64,000 bases of DNA from Axinella damicornis (lineage: Eukaryota; Porifera; Demospongiae; Axinellida; Axinellidae): positions 5,292,883 to 5,356,882 of the forward strand of contig OZ007512.1 of NCBI GenBank assembly GCA_963931865.1. The letters are read 5' to 3'. Shown piece by piece: positions 43,621-54,909 of this stretch. Below the pieces are notes generated by a model. The model was not told the DNA's origin and did no database searches. It worked only from the letters and a program-made list of their open reading frames with translations. Position numbers and translations under genes: made by a program. Every line of letters begins with the position of its first letter. The first letter of the stretch is position 1.

Positions 43621-46600
43621 AATCCGTACACTATACGTTCAGTACATTACAATCTGTACACTATACTTGGGCTGGAGGGTTCAGTACATTAGCATCCATA
43701 CACTATACGTGGGCTGGGGGGTTCAGTAAATTAGCATCCGCACACTATGCGTGGGCTGGGGAGTTCAGTACATTAGCATTCGTACACTATGGGGGGTTCA
43801 GTACATCAGCATCCGTACACTATACGTGGGCTGGGGGGGGGTCAGTACATTAGCATCCGTACACTATAGAGTGGGCTGGGGGGTTCAGTACATTGGCATC
43901 CATGCACTATACAGTGGGCTGGGGGGTTCAGTACATTAGCATCGTACGCAATACAGTGGGCAGGGGGGTTCAGTACATTAGCATCCATACAGTATACAGT
44001 GGGCTGGGGGGTTCAGTACATTGGCACCCGTACACTATAAAGTGGGTTGGGGGGTTCAGTACATTAGCATCCGTACACTATGCGTGGGCTGGGGGGGTAA
44101 GTACATTAGCATCCGTACACTATACATGGGCTGGGGAGCTCAGTACATTAGCATCCGTACACTATACAGTGGGCTGGGGGGTTCAGTACATTGGCATCCG
44201 TACAGTATACGTGGGCTCTGGGGTTCAGTATATTAGCATCCGTAAACTATGCGTGGGCTGGGGGGGTAAGTACATTAGCATCGGTACACTATGGGGGGTT
44301 CAGTATATCAGCAACCGTACACTATACATGGGCTGGGGGGTTCAGTACATTAGCATCTGTACACTATACTGTGGGCTGGAGGGTTCAGTACATTAGCAAC
44401 CGTACACTATACAGTGGGCTGATGGGAGTTCAGCACATTAGCATCCGTACACTATACAGTGGGCTGGGGGGTTCAGTACATTGGCATCCGTACACTATAC
44501 AGTCGGCTGGGGGGTTCAGTACATTAGCATCCGTACACTATACAGTGGGCTGGGGGGTTCAGTACATTAGCATCCGTAAACTATACAGTGGGCTGGGAGG
44601 TTCAGTACATTAGCATCCGAACACTATACAGTGGGCTGGGGGGTTCAGTACATTGGCATCCGTACACTATGCAGTGGGTTGGGGGGTTCAGTACATTAGC
44701 CTCCGTACGCTATACAGTGGGCTGGGGGGTTCAGTACATTGGTATCCGTACACTATACAGTGGGCTGGGGGGTTCAGTACATTGGTATCCGTACACTATA
44801 CAGTGGGCTGGGGGGTTCAGTAAGTTAGCATCCGTACACTTTACAGTGGGCTGGGGGGTTCAGTACATTGGCATCCGTACACTACACAGTGGGCTGAAGG
44901 GTTCAGTACATTGGCATCCGCTCACTATACAGTGGGCTGGGGGGTTCAGTACATTGGTATCCGTACACTATACAGTGGGCTGGGGGGTTCAGTACATTAG
45001 CATCCGTACACTATACAGTGGGCTGGGGGGTTCAGTACATTGGTATCCGTACACTATACAGTGGGCTGGGGGGTTCAGTACATTAGCATCCGTACACTAT
45101 AAAGTGGGCTGGGGGGTTCAGTACGTTAGCATCCGTACACTATACAGTGGGCTGGGGGGTTCAGTACATTGGCATCCGTACACTACACAGTGGGCTGGAG
45201 TGTTCAGTACATTAGCATCCGTACACTATACAGTGGGCTGGAGGGTTCAGTACATTGGTATCCGTACACTATACAGTGGGCTGGGGGGTTCAGTACATTA
45301 GCATCCGTACCCTATACAGTGGGCTTGGGGGTTCAGTACGTTAGCATCCGTACACTATACAGTGGGCTGGAGGGTTCAGTACATTGGCATCCGTACACTA
45401 CACAGTGGGCTGGAGGGTTCAGTGTTTTACCGTCCGTACACTTTAAAGTGGGCTGGGGGGTTCAGTACATTTGCATCCGTACACTATATAATGGGCTGGA
45501 GGGTTCAGTATATTAGCATCCGTACACTATAAAGTGGGCTGGGGGGGGGTTCAGTACATTGGCATCCGTACACTACACAGTGGGCTGAAGGGTTCAGTAC
45601 ATTAGCATCCATACACTACACAGTGGGCAGGGGGGTTCAGTACATTGGCATCCGTACACTATACAGTGGGCTGGGGGGGTCAGTACATTAGCATCCGTAC
45701 ACTATACAGTGGGCTGGAGGGTTCAGTACATTAGCATCCATACACTACACAGTCGGCTGGGGGGTTCAGTACATTGGCATCCGTACACTACACAGTGGGC
45801 TGGAGGGTTCAGTACATTAGCATCCGTACACTATACAGTGGGCTGGAGGGTTCAGTATATTAGCATCCCTACACTATAAAGTGGGCTGGGGGGTTCAGTA
45901 CGTTAGCATCCGCACACTACACAGTCGGCTGGGGGGTTCAGTACATTGGCATCCGTACACTACACAGTGGGCTGGAGGGTTCAGTACATTAGCATCTGTA
46001 CACTATACAGTGGGCTGGGGGGTTCAGTACATTAGTATCTGTACACTATACAGTGGGCTGGGTGTTCAGTACATTAGCATCCGTACACTTTAAAGTGGGC
46101 TGGGGGGTTCAGTACATTAGCATCCGTACACTATATAGTGGGCTGGAGGGTTCAGTATATTAGCATCCGTACACTATAAAGTGGGCTGGGGGGTTCAGTA
46201 CATTGGCATCCGTACACTACACAGTGGGCTGGGGGGGTCAGTACATTAGCATCCGTACACTATACAGTGGGCTGGAGGGTTCAGTACATTAGCATCCATA
46301 CACTACACAGTCGGCTGGGGGGTTCAGTACATTGGCATCCGTACACTACACAGTGGGCTGGAGGGTTCAGTACATTATCATCTGTACACTATACAGTGGG
46401 CTGGGGGGTTCAGTACATTAGCATCCGTACACTATACAGTGGGCTGGAGGGTTCAGTACATTGGCATCCGTACACTACACAGTAGGCTGGAGGGTTCAGT
46501 ATATTAGCATCCGTACACTATAAAGTGGGCTGGGGGGTTCAGTACATTAGCATCCGTACACTATACAGTGGGCTGGGTGTTCAGTACATTAGCATCCGTA

Positions 46601-47979
46601 CACTATACAGTGGGTTGGAGGGTTCAGTGTATTAGCATCCGTACACTTTAACCCTTTAAGCCCCATTGACGTCTATAGGCGTCATTTTGACCCTATGCAC
46701 TCATAGGGCTTCTCGTCAGTCCAAAAAGAGACCAAAAAGTCTTCAGAGGGCCTAGGGACAATTTTGAGGGACGAACCCAAAAATTTGGTCAGATTTCGGC
46801 GCGCCCTCCCCACTAAACGAAAGGCAGGGGGGTTTCGAAAGGGGGGGCGGGGGCCCCCCCTTCGACTGTCGTGGGCATTTTTTGATTTTAATGAGATTCA
46901 TTGGCCCCAGGATATTTGATTCTAATGATATTCATAGACCCCACCCAGGGCCTCAAGAAAACATGCAAATTGGTGGTGTAAGGTGTGCCATCAGTCGGAT
47001 CTGGCCCAAGTTTAGGGAAATGCTGGGTGAAAATCCGGCTGACATCCACATTTGACCTCCGATTGCTGGCCTTGTGGGGGGTCATGAATATCATTAACGG
47101 TATTGCCAGAGGGGTCTCTCCATGTGTGCGGGCCCCACCAAGTTTGGCCGCTGAGGAGCGTATGCTGTGGGAGAGGAGTACCTACGAAAGTGGTGTGCGC
47201 TGAATGCATGAAAATGTGTTGTCTTGGTGGGAAGAATTCGGTGGTTAAAGGGTTAATATGTGCATGGAGGATCAATGAATCTCATTAAAAATCGGCAAAC
47301 CATCCCAAACTGGCACACAGTGCAAGTCTAGACCGTTTTGAGGGCGAATTCTCACCAACTATGAATCTCATTAATATGTGCATGGAGGATCAATGAATCT
47401 CATTAAAAATCGGCAAACCATCCCAAACTGGCACAGTGCAAGTCTAGACCGTTTTGAGGGCGAATTCTCACCAACTATGAATCTCATTAAAGTGGGCTGG
47501 GGGGTTCAGTACATTAGCATCCGTACACTATATAGTGGGCTGGAGGGTTCAGTATATTAGCATCCGTACACTATAAAGTGGGCTGGGGGGTTCAGTACAT
47601 TGGCATCCGTACACTATACAGTGGGCTGGGGGGTTCAGTACATTGGCATCCGAACACTATACAGTGGGCTGGGGGGTTCAGTACATTAGCATCCGTACAC
47701 TATACAGTGGGCTGGGGGGTTCAGTACATTAGAATCCGTACACTATACAGTGGGCTGGGGGGTTCAGTACATTGGCATCCGTACACTACACAGTGGGCTG
47801 GAGGGGTTAGTACATTAGCATCCGTACACTATACAGTGGGATGGGGGGTTCAGTACATTAGCATCCGTACAGTATATTGTGGGCTGGGGGGTTCAGTACA
47901 TTAGCATCCGTACACTATACAGTCGGCTGGGGGGTTCAGTACATTGGCATCCGTACGGTATACAGTGGGCTGGGGAGTT
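43621..47979. repeat. 43-bp satellite, about 80 copies, interrupted
   Basis: Direct 43-bp units built from TTCAGTACATTAGCATCCG, TACACTATACA and GTGGGCTGGGGGG. The array runs 43621-46651 and resumes at 47487-47979 after an 835-bp insertion. Units differ at a few positions (ATTAGC/ATTGGC, CTATACAG/CTACACAG/CTATAAAG). Because 43 is one more than a multiple of three and the unit lacks stops, all three forward frames stay open over long stretches. Confidence 0.95.
46652..47486. mobile_element. TTAA-bounded composite insertion (piggyBac-like)
   Basis: The satellite monomer GTACACTTTAAAGTGGG is split at TTAA. The left copy is 46648-46651 and the right copy 47487-47490. The first part, 46652-47252 (601 bp), starts CCCTTTAAGCC and ends GGTTAAAGGG, an inverted pair typical of piggyBac/Looper ends, and is followed by TTAA (47253-47256). 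Then come two direct copies of a ~113-bp unit (47257-47370; 47375-47486), again separated by TTAA (47371-47374). No transposase is present. Confidence 0.82.
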
Positions 47980-48439
47980 CCTAGAGCCAGTCAGGGTCTG
48001 TATAAATACTATAGTGTACTATACTGAGTTACTGTTGTTAATGGCAAGTTTTGGGGTGGGACTGTGACAGGACAGCGGTAAGTTCCCAGCCCGTTCAGAC
48101 CTCCCCTCTTGTGTAACAGAGTGTGGTTTCAGGCCTCCCTTCTAGATCTTGTGGAAATGTCTGCCGGGCTCACTGACCTGAGGACTAAACTGCTATTCCA
48201 ATTACTTCATGGCAAAACAGTACACACTGTAGAGGTAGACTTCGTGCTAACCTGCGGTGGTTTTCTCAGCCATTGCACTGCACTGCCAGTCTGCCTGTTC
48301 TGCCAACGCCCTTCCCTTCACTTTTAACAATCTACAGCCTCGTTCCCGAACGGCGATGGAGGTTGGAATCTGGGAACTGAAAATTATGCAAATGGCGCAC
48401 ATTATCTATGGTAGCAGTTTCTCGGGTTCCCAGGATGCG
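47980..48439. other. Unique flank of the 43-bp satellite
   Basis: The first ~100 bp resembles 42113-42230 (TGTGACAGGACA shared), so the satellite sits between two related flanks. The rest shows no gene. Confidence 0.4.
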
Positions 48440-48448
48440 GTAAGACCC

Positions 48449-48534
48449 TAGCCTCGTTCCCAGTCCCACGCCCAGCTTTTCGTCGCTGCTTAAGCAGCGA
48501 CGAAAAGCTGGGCGTGGGACTGGGTACGAGGCTA
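48449..48534. mobile_element. 86-bp palindromic MITE with 9-bp TSD
   Basis: Almost a perfect palindrome: TAGCCTCGTTCCCAGTCCCA at the left, TGGGACTGGGTACGAGGCTA at the right, centre GCTGCTTAAGCAGC. The 9-bp direct repeat GTAAGACCC flanks it exactly (48440-48448; 48535-48543). Confidence 0.92.
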
Positions 48535-48716
48535 GTAAGACCCTAGATCTGAACTTGCATAGGCCTCTGAATACATAGTCTATTTATGCGATCATTTAAC
48601 ATTTGCGTACAATGTGTAGTACCCCCTCCAGGTACTAGGTCTGGATAATATTGTACCATGATGCCCTGTGTGGATACTGCTGCAAGCTGATATGGTAAGT
48701 CATGTCCGGGTCGTGC

Positions 48717-49790
48717 TTGGTCACTCCCATATGCACAATACTTAGAGCTGCGACCAGGGTCACAAATTGTGACCGCCTAAATTCGGCTGTGACCTCGTGA
48801 CCGGCCCTCAAAATTGTTGGTGACCCCGGGCCCCGTGACCGCACCGTAAAATTATTCGTCACCCTGTGACCTCTCAACTGTACCGTACCGTACTGCTCAG
48901 CTGAATCGAAGGCTGTCAATCAAAGGTAGGCCTGTCCATATTATTCTACTTTTCTGCCTATTATTCTATTCAGAATTTCCCCCCAAATGCTCCTATTATT
49001 CCCAAAGAGAGTCCCATTATTCCCAGAGAGATGCCCATTATTCCCATCAAAATTAGGGAAAGTGTGTCAAGTGACTTCAGAAACAATCAATGATTGTATT
49101 GCAACATAATCGAGGTTTCGATGGTCCTCAAGTGAAGAGGATTGTCGGTCAGTGAAGGAGTTCTAACAAAAGTCATCACATGTACTGGGCTTCTATTAGA
49201 ACATCTGACCTTCTTAACCTTTGTAAGGATTTGAAGCCCTATTAGGCTGGAATATTCTCTTATTCAAGTTGGTACCTATTATTCCCAAAATTATTCTCGA
49301 ATGATATGGACAGGCCTAATCAAAGGCTGTCACGCTGGCGGATAAAAGCAGCGTAGAAGCGGCCATGGAGCGAAGGAGACTGTGAGACGTGGAGTATTCA
49401 GCAACACTTTTCTGCGATCTGGTATAAATTTTAACGGTAAGCTACCTCGAAAGATCACGTGTAAAGTGCGTGCCGTGCACGTGCACCCGTATTTTTCGTC
49501 GGCGTGTGCAGGGGGAGGAGCCTGGGAACGAGGCTAAGCGCGAAGTACACGGCTCGGAGCGCTCGACATATACCTCCTGCCATCGCTGCTGCATAACTGA
49601 AACACTGGCTGGCTAACTTGTGTATGTTCTTCTGTTTGCAGCGATTTCTAAAATCTTAAAATTTAGGCTGTGACCGCTTGGAAAAACCTTCGAGACCCTG
49701 TGACCGCACAGAAAAAACCTCGGTGACCCAGTGACTGCACTGTGACCCAGGTCGCAGCTCTAAGTTTCGCGCATATGGGAGTGACCACCC
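48717..49790. mobile_element. ~1.07-kb TIR element, non-autonomous
   Basis: Ends are imperfect inverted repeats: GGTCACTCCCATATGC...CTTAGAGCTGCGACC at the left, GGTCGCAGCTCTAAG...GCATATGGGAGTGACC at the right. GTGACCGC and GTGACC recur many times just inside both ends, like subterminal transposase-binding repeats. It contains the nested hAT-like MITE (48927-49318). No transposase frame was seen. Confidence 0.75.
48927..49318. mobile_element. Nested hAT-like MITE, 392 bp, 8-bp TSD
   Basis: Ends TAGGCCTGTCCATAT and ATATGGACAGGCCTA are inverted repeats. The 8-bp repeat ATCAAAGG flanks it exactly (48919-48926; 49319-49326). Inside, the motif CCTATTATTCCC recurs. The TAGGCCTG start is shared with the 528-bp element at 22553-23080. 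Confidence 0.9.
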
Positions 49791-50194
49791 CTTGCTTAGT
49801 CTCGTGAGCCAGCCCCACCAAAATACACGCCTGCAGAAGAGGGTCTGGTGAACAGAGTGTATTGTCCCAGGGCCAGACACTTTTTCCCGTTTGGAGTGTG
49901 TGGCCAGAAATGCCGGGGGGGGTCTGGTGTCTCTTGGCCATGTGCCATATTCCGTGGTATCTGCAGGAATGGAGGCAGATCCAATCGTAGCTGTCACATG
50001 ACTCTGCCAAGAGTGTTTAATATCTGTCAACAATCCACTTCAATCAGGAAAGCAACGGTTTTTAGCATGCTTTTTGTGTGCAGACAAGACTACTAACTTG
50101 CTGTAACGAACACAGGGTCACTCCCTCAGCGTATAATAGGCAAGGTCACTCCCAGGTCTTGATGGATTATGCTAGCATGGTTTGAGAATGCTAG

Positions 50195-50274
<80 letters not shown>

Positions 50275-50966
50275 CGTATATGAGCATGTGTGTGTAATAC
50301 TGTGTGTTGTATATGAGCATGTGTGTACATGGTGAATTTGACCCTTCAGGCTGACTTCTTGTCTGCACTTCACTTGTATGCTGTCATGTAAACAAACATG
50401 ATGTCTGCATGATGTCTTCACAGCACAAATCTCCATGTACATCAGGAAAAAAATTGTTCCAACACACTTAGTCAAGAATGGTTCAGGTGCTAAATTATGT
50501 CTGTTGTTCTATTGGTGTTCCCAAGTGGCCTGGGTATGTGGCCAGGGTACAGTTGGTGTCCATGGAGTTGCTGTCATCGTACTATCCCCAGTTGCTTCTC
50601 CTCTTCGTTCATGTCCCTCGTAGAAGGAGCTCTTCCCCTTCACGGCACAGGATGGGTGAACTGTTACCTTTGGCCTTGAAAGTAAGTTTCCAAATCTATC
50701 TGTTTGTATAGTGGCACTGTGTTAGCTATGAAAACGATGTGGTTCCTACTAATCCAATTAAATTCTTGTACAGCACTTAACAGATTGTGTTGAGATCATA
50801 CCACATCAGTACATTCTAATCTACTGCACTGAGTATCTACCTTCATGCTTGTTTGCTCATTGTTGTGCAGGTAGGATCCTTCGGGGACCATTGGCAAGGG
50901 CTGTCAAATAGGACCCAGTGTTGTCATAGGACCAGGTGCACGTTGTCATGGAGGATGGTAATGAAA
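49791..50966. other. Intergenic with GT repeat
   Basis: Starts with a TTAGTCTCGTGAGCCAG segment also seen at 43246 (TTAGTCTCGCGGGCCAG), which looks like the end of a dispersed repeat. Contains the GT run 50196-50272. No gene. Confidence 0.5.
50196..50272 (+). repeat. GT dinucleotide repeat
   Basis: Uninterrupted (GT)n of about 77 bp. Confidence 0.96.
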
Positions 50967-51158
50967 GCGGAGCGATAAGGGATACCAACGCGATGGCCAT
51001 TGTCATCGAAGTACTCAATCAGTGGGTGGGTGCTAAGACTCTCATCGAGCCTGATCGCAAACATAGTGGCTGAAGTGCCTCTCATGAATATGGGGAGCAC
51101 CTCATGAAACTGAGGCTGTCCCCCAGTATCGATCAGACTGATTCGATCCCGTTTGAAG
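50967..51158 (-). pseudogene. Orphan fragment of the Roc-like GTPase
   Basis: On the minus strand it reads KRDRISLIDTGGQPQFHEVL and continues MFAIRLDESLSTHPLIEYFD without a stop for ~64 codons. It matches the G3 region of genes A and B (DTGGQPQFHEVLPIFMRGTS conserved) but differs at many positions, so it comes from a third, more distant member. Homology begins and ends abruptly, with no splice sites at the edges. Confidence 0.88.
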
Positions 51159-51369
51159 ATACGATAATAGTTTCATTCATATTCAACTGTATTGGTCTCG
51201 GCCCCAAACCCAAACCAACCCCAGTGTGGTTCACTTCCAGTATCACGCACGCTGGGGCTGAGACTGCTGTATTATGTGCAGTTGTGCGTGTGTGCCATGC
51301 TACAGCTGCTCTGCATGTAGCTGCTACCTTGCCTCATTCATCACAACTAGTCGCTCTCCATCCTGAACC
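51159..51369. other. Spacer between GTPase fragment and MITE
   Basis: Contains a small dyad, GTCTCGGCCCCA with TGGGGCTGAGAC (51196-51265). Nothing else recognised. Confidence 0.4.
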
Positions 51370-51489
51370 TAGTCTATCGAGCTAGACCAATTATTCATGA
51401 AGTTGGGGCAGGGGGCGTAGGGAAACATTGCCCTACTCCCCGCCCACAACTTCCTGAGTGAGAGAAAAATTGGTCTAGCTCGATGGACT
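51370..51489. mobile_element. 120-bp MITE with 9-bp TSD
   Basis: TAGTCTATCGAGCTAGACCA pairs with TGGTCTAGCTCGATGGACTA. The 9-bp repeat TCCTGAACC lies on both sides (51361-51369; 51490-51498). The size of the duplication suggests a Mutator-like source. Confidence 0.9.
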
Positions 51490-51498
51490 ATCCTGAAC

Positions 51499-52217
51499 CG
51501 TAAGCTGTAACAGCTATGTAAGCTTACCTGCTGTTAGCCATTGTATGCTTCCTGTCAGGACTGCCATTCAGCCTGAAGTCGGACATTGCCCCTGTAATTA
51601 CTGCTGGGTACACTCTAGTCTGACCTTTGGAGCGTGGGTGCAGTACGTCTCATCTTAGCAGGTGAGCAGGTGAGGAACTGTGTGTTCGCTGTCAAGTGAA
51701 ACCAAATTTGAATTTTCACTGTTCCAGATATGGTCCACACATTGTACATTGATAGTCCTGCTTCCACACATTTTACAGTGTGAGGTTAGGGAGGGGGGTT
51801 CGGTAGTTTCAGACAGTAGGGGGTTCCGGACAGTAGGGAGGTTCCGGACACAGCCCCAGCTTTCACTCTCTAAGAGCATTTTCTGCTAATAAGTGTACAT
51901 CATCAGAATGTTTGAAGGCAGGATATACATGTGTACTTACGGAAGAATTGCTGAAGGAGTGAATGTGAGTGCCATGATTGGCCTCCCAAACTTCAGGATT
52001 TCCCCATACTAAAATCAGAAATGGTCCCCTCTCCACCTGGCCGGTCAAGCATGCGGGTGTAGGGTTTAGCAACCTTCACTTATCATGATTCTTTGGAAAA
52101 TCTGCTGACTGCTGACCTCAGCACATCTGGGAATTTCACCAAGTGTCACCAGGCCCACTTCCATGTTCTGTGTGTGGGCCTGGGTATGAGGCTAGGATTC
52201 ATATGGGCTTCAACGGG
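51499..52217. other. Intergenic, no gene seen
   Basis: Contains a short GTTCCGGACAGTAGGG direct duplication (51824-51854) and a GGGCCTGGGTATGAGGCTAG end-like motif near 52165-52190. No coding signal. Confidence 0.4.
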
Positions 52218-52783
52218 TACCGTATAGAGGGATATTTTTGTAGGTGCAAAATTTCGTATAAATGGCCATAAGCCTCTCAGCAGAAATTTTCGTATTTTAA
52301 TCTTCATATGCGCCTGCGCATTGCCACGCCCCCTAGCATTACGTGTACGCGTAACGTGTCGTCTAGTCGCTTTTTTTCAGTTGAGAGGGTACGTCTACAA
52401 TGCTGATATCTGGGCCTCCGTTGTTGGCACGAATTTCGAAAAATGACGAATAGCCGCCAGGTTGGCGGCATACTCACCGATCATTGCTGCTCAGTGAACT
52501 TGACTTATTTTCGTTTGTCGCACTTCCCACGCTGAGTCTCATTATCGTTGCAGGCTGATGGGTGTAAACGGGTCCACTGGAGTCTGGAAGGCCGTTCGAA
52601 CGCTAGAAATACCGTTACAAATGCCATTGCTTGCTCGCCGCTTCCACGTGTTCGATTGCCCATTCAAAATTTGACGTTAAAATTTCGACGGTTAAAATTT
52701 TCACAGTTTTTATTTTTGTATCTCGAGGCTTCATACCAAATATTTGAAAATTAGCACCGTACGAAATTTCCCGCTATACGGTA
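52218..52783. mobile_element. 566-bp element with TACCGTATAG ends
   Basis: Left end TACCGTATAGAGGGATATTT and right end AAATTTCCCGCTATACGGTA are inverted repeats that include a TA at each outer edge, as expected for a TA target duplication (Tc1/mariner-like). Several AAATTTCG/CGAAATTT motifs lie inside. No transposase. Confidence 0.75.
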
Positions 52784-52856
52784 TATGAAAGCGTACACAA
52801 ACAGCTAGTGTATACCAGGTGCTCTCTCTCCACCTTCCGTGCCGGACTAGACTGAG

Positions 52857-53275
52857 TCCTCATGTACTGGACTCTCTCCACCTTCCGTGCTGGGTGGAGA
52901 GGGGCTAGTGGCTAGACTGAGTCCTCATGTACTGGACTCTCTCCACCTTCCGTGCCGGGTGGAAAGGTGCTAGCGGCTAGACTGAGTCCTCATGTACTGG
53001 ACTCTCTCCACCTTCCGTGCCGGGTGGAGTGGGTCTAGTGGCTAGACTGAGTCCTCATGTACTGGACTCTGTCTACCTTCCGTGCCAGGTGGAGAGGGGC
53101 TAGCAGCTGTAGACTGAGTCCTCATCTACTGGACTCTCTCCACCTTCCGTGCCGGGTGGAGAGGGGCTAGTGGCTAGACTGAGTCCTCATCTAGTGGACT
53201 CTCTCCACCTTCCGTGCCTGGTGGAGAGGGGCTAGCGGCTAGACTAAGGTCTCATGTACTGGACTGTCTCCACCT
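52857..53275. repeat. 65-bp minisatellite
   Basis: Direct 65-bp units (TCCTCATGTACTGGACTCTC, CACCTTCCGTGCCGGGTGGA, GAGGGGCTAGTGGCTAGACT) starting at 52857, 52922, 52987 and onward, about 6.5 copies, with a partial unit before 52857. Confidence 0.93.
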
Positions 53276-54909
53276 TGGATGGCTGGAGCAACATATTGAG
53301 GTTCATAATGAAGTCACTCCCCTTGCCCCTGCTCCCCCTTCCAGCTGCTGGGTCTCCTCTTTCTCCCTCAGCTGCAAGATGTCACTCCATATAAGACCCA
53401 AGTGTTCCTCTGGTGCATGGTGATGCACATGTAGGGTCTCGGTGGCAGCTGCATGTTGATAGTGAGCTGTGTACAGTACATTTCCCCAGACAGTAGCTAG
53501 CATTTCATACAGTATTTTTTTTAACAACTCTTTCATGCACCTATTCGTATGACTACTGCATTATGTATGATTCAAAATCACTGATGGGATCTGGATCTGT
53601 TAAAGCTGATTGCTTGCAATAGCTAATTAGCTAATAATAATGAAACTGAAGTTGATTCTCTATGGTAGAGAGCAGTGCGTATAATTATGGGTGTGGAAGA
53701 TTGAATATGATGCATAGCTCTCATCAACACTTATGCTATTGGGTATAATAATTAGCTATCAGGAGCCATTACTAAGACCAGCCTCAAATAACCCAGGGTA
53801 ATAATAATAGCACTAGATCCATCTCCACCCTATATAGTTCCATAATCATTATGCAAAAAAGCCTAGCAGCCTTATAATTCCCTCGATGCCAAAGGAAAAC
53901 AAAAGAACTGGAAAAAAAGGACAAGAAAAAACTACCAGAACTTGAGGGGGAAAGAGAAAAAAAAAAGGGGAAAAAATACAACCTAGCAACAACCCATCCC
54001 AGATCCGTGACAGGTCAGACACCGAAGTGTAAGCCTCAGGAGCGCTGGATAGGCGTGACTGGAATCACAGGAGGCTAACCTGCTTTCTACCAGAACACTT
54101 TTAGCTTCGGTGGTCAGATGGGAACCGGCGTACTTGAGCTGCTAGGCGGGGAAGTCGAGAACCGGTATGTACGGAGTGGCCCAGACTCGTACTCGGTTAT
54201 TGGGGAGGCGAACACTCAACCCCCAGGCTGCAAAGCAAGTGCTTAGCGAGTGTGCCATCCCGACTTCCCGCCAAAACTTGCTACAAATTCAATATTTAAA
54301 GCCCAAACCGGAAGTAGCCTGTTGCGCATGCGCGCAGGCTGACCTTTGAACCTTCGAGTATAAACGGTGGTCGTGTCCTAATCTAGCTAACGTCTTCAGT
54401 TTGTAGCAGTTTGCTGCTTTGCAGCGATGGAAATCGCACACTCTCATGCACACTGTCTCTCTGAATTACGCTATGAAAAAAATGTGACTGCTGCAATCTC
54501 ATTGGCTCTACCCACATTCCGGCAGAGAAAACGAAATGTTGGCTTAAGTCACCAGACTCTTTTCCCTCCCCCTCAGCACGCGCCCCTTCGTAGGCTGGCT
54601 TGCAAGATGAGACTCGCTGCCCAAGTTTGGGAGGGACTTGGCCTACCACTTCCCGTCATGTGACCTCTACAAAGCAGCTGCCAGGTACATTCTTCATACA
54701 CTGCTAGAAAACCTTCTGTATACCACCAACTACCTTGAATTCCAAATTTGCCAAGCAATTTCCATTATAATATGCATACACAAACACTGTATACGCAGTA
54801 GCACATGTTCGCCCCTAATGCCCTATCTAGTGCAGCTGCATGCTTATCCTTCTGTGTTCTGTGAACACCTAGTTCTCATTGGTGGCTTGATATGGTGTAT
54901 CAGACAAAT
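53276..54909. other. Intergenic, no gene seen
   Basis: Low-complexity A/G-rich tract at 53880-53985. A segment at 54150-54290 has tRNA-like words but no proper B box. No convincing open frame. Confidence 0.45.

Noticed and set aside
43893..45516. Long open frames (115-237 codons) with a repeating GWGVQYISIRTLY peptide
   Set aside because: They are produced by the 43-bp satellite, which is open in all three frames; neighbouring frames give the same peptide shifted, and there is no start context, splice site or domain.
50126..50475. His/Thr-rich minus-strand open frames
   Set aside because: Driven by the GT repeat.
53784..53981. Phe/Ser-rich minus-strand open frame
   Set aside because: Low-complexity A/G tract; not a gene.
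54160..54270. tRNA gene near 54.2 kb
   Set aside because: Some tRNA-like words on the minus strand but no B-box consensus and no cloverleaf I could draw.
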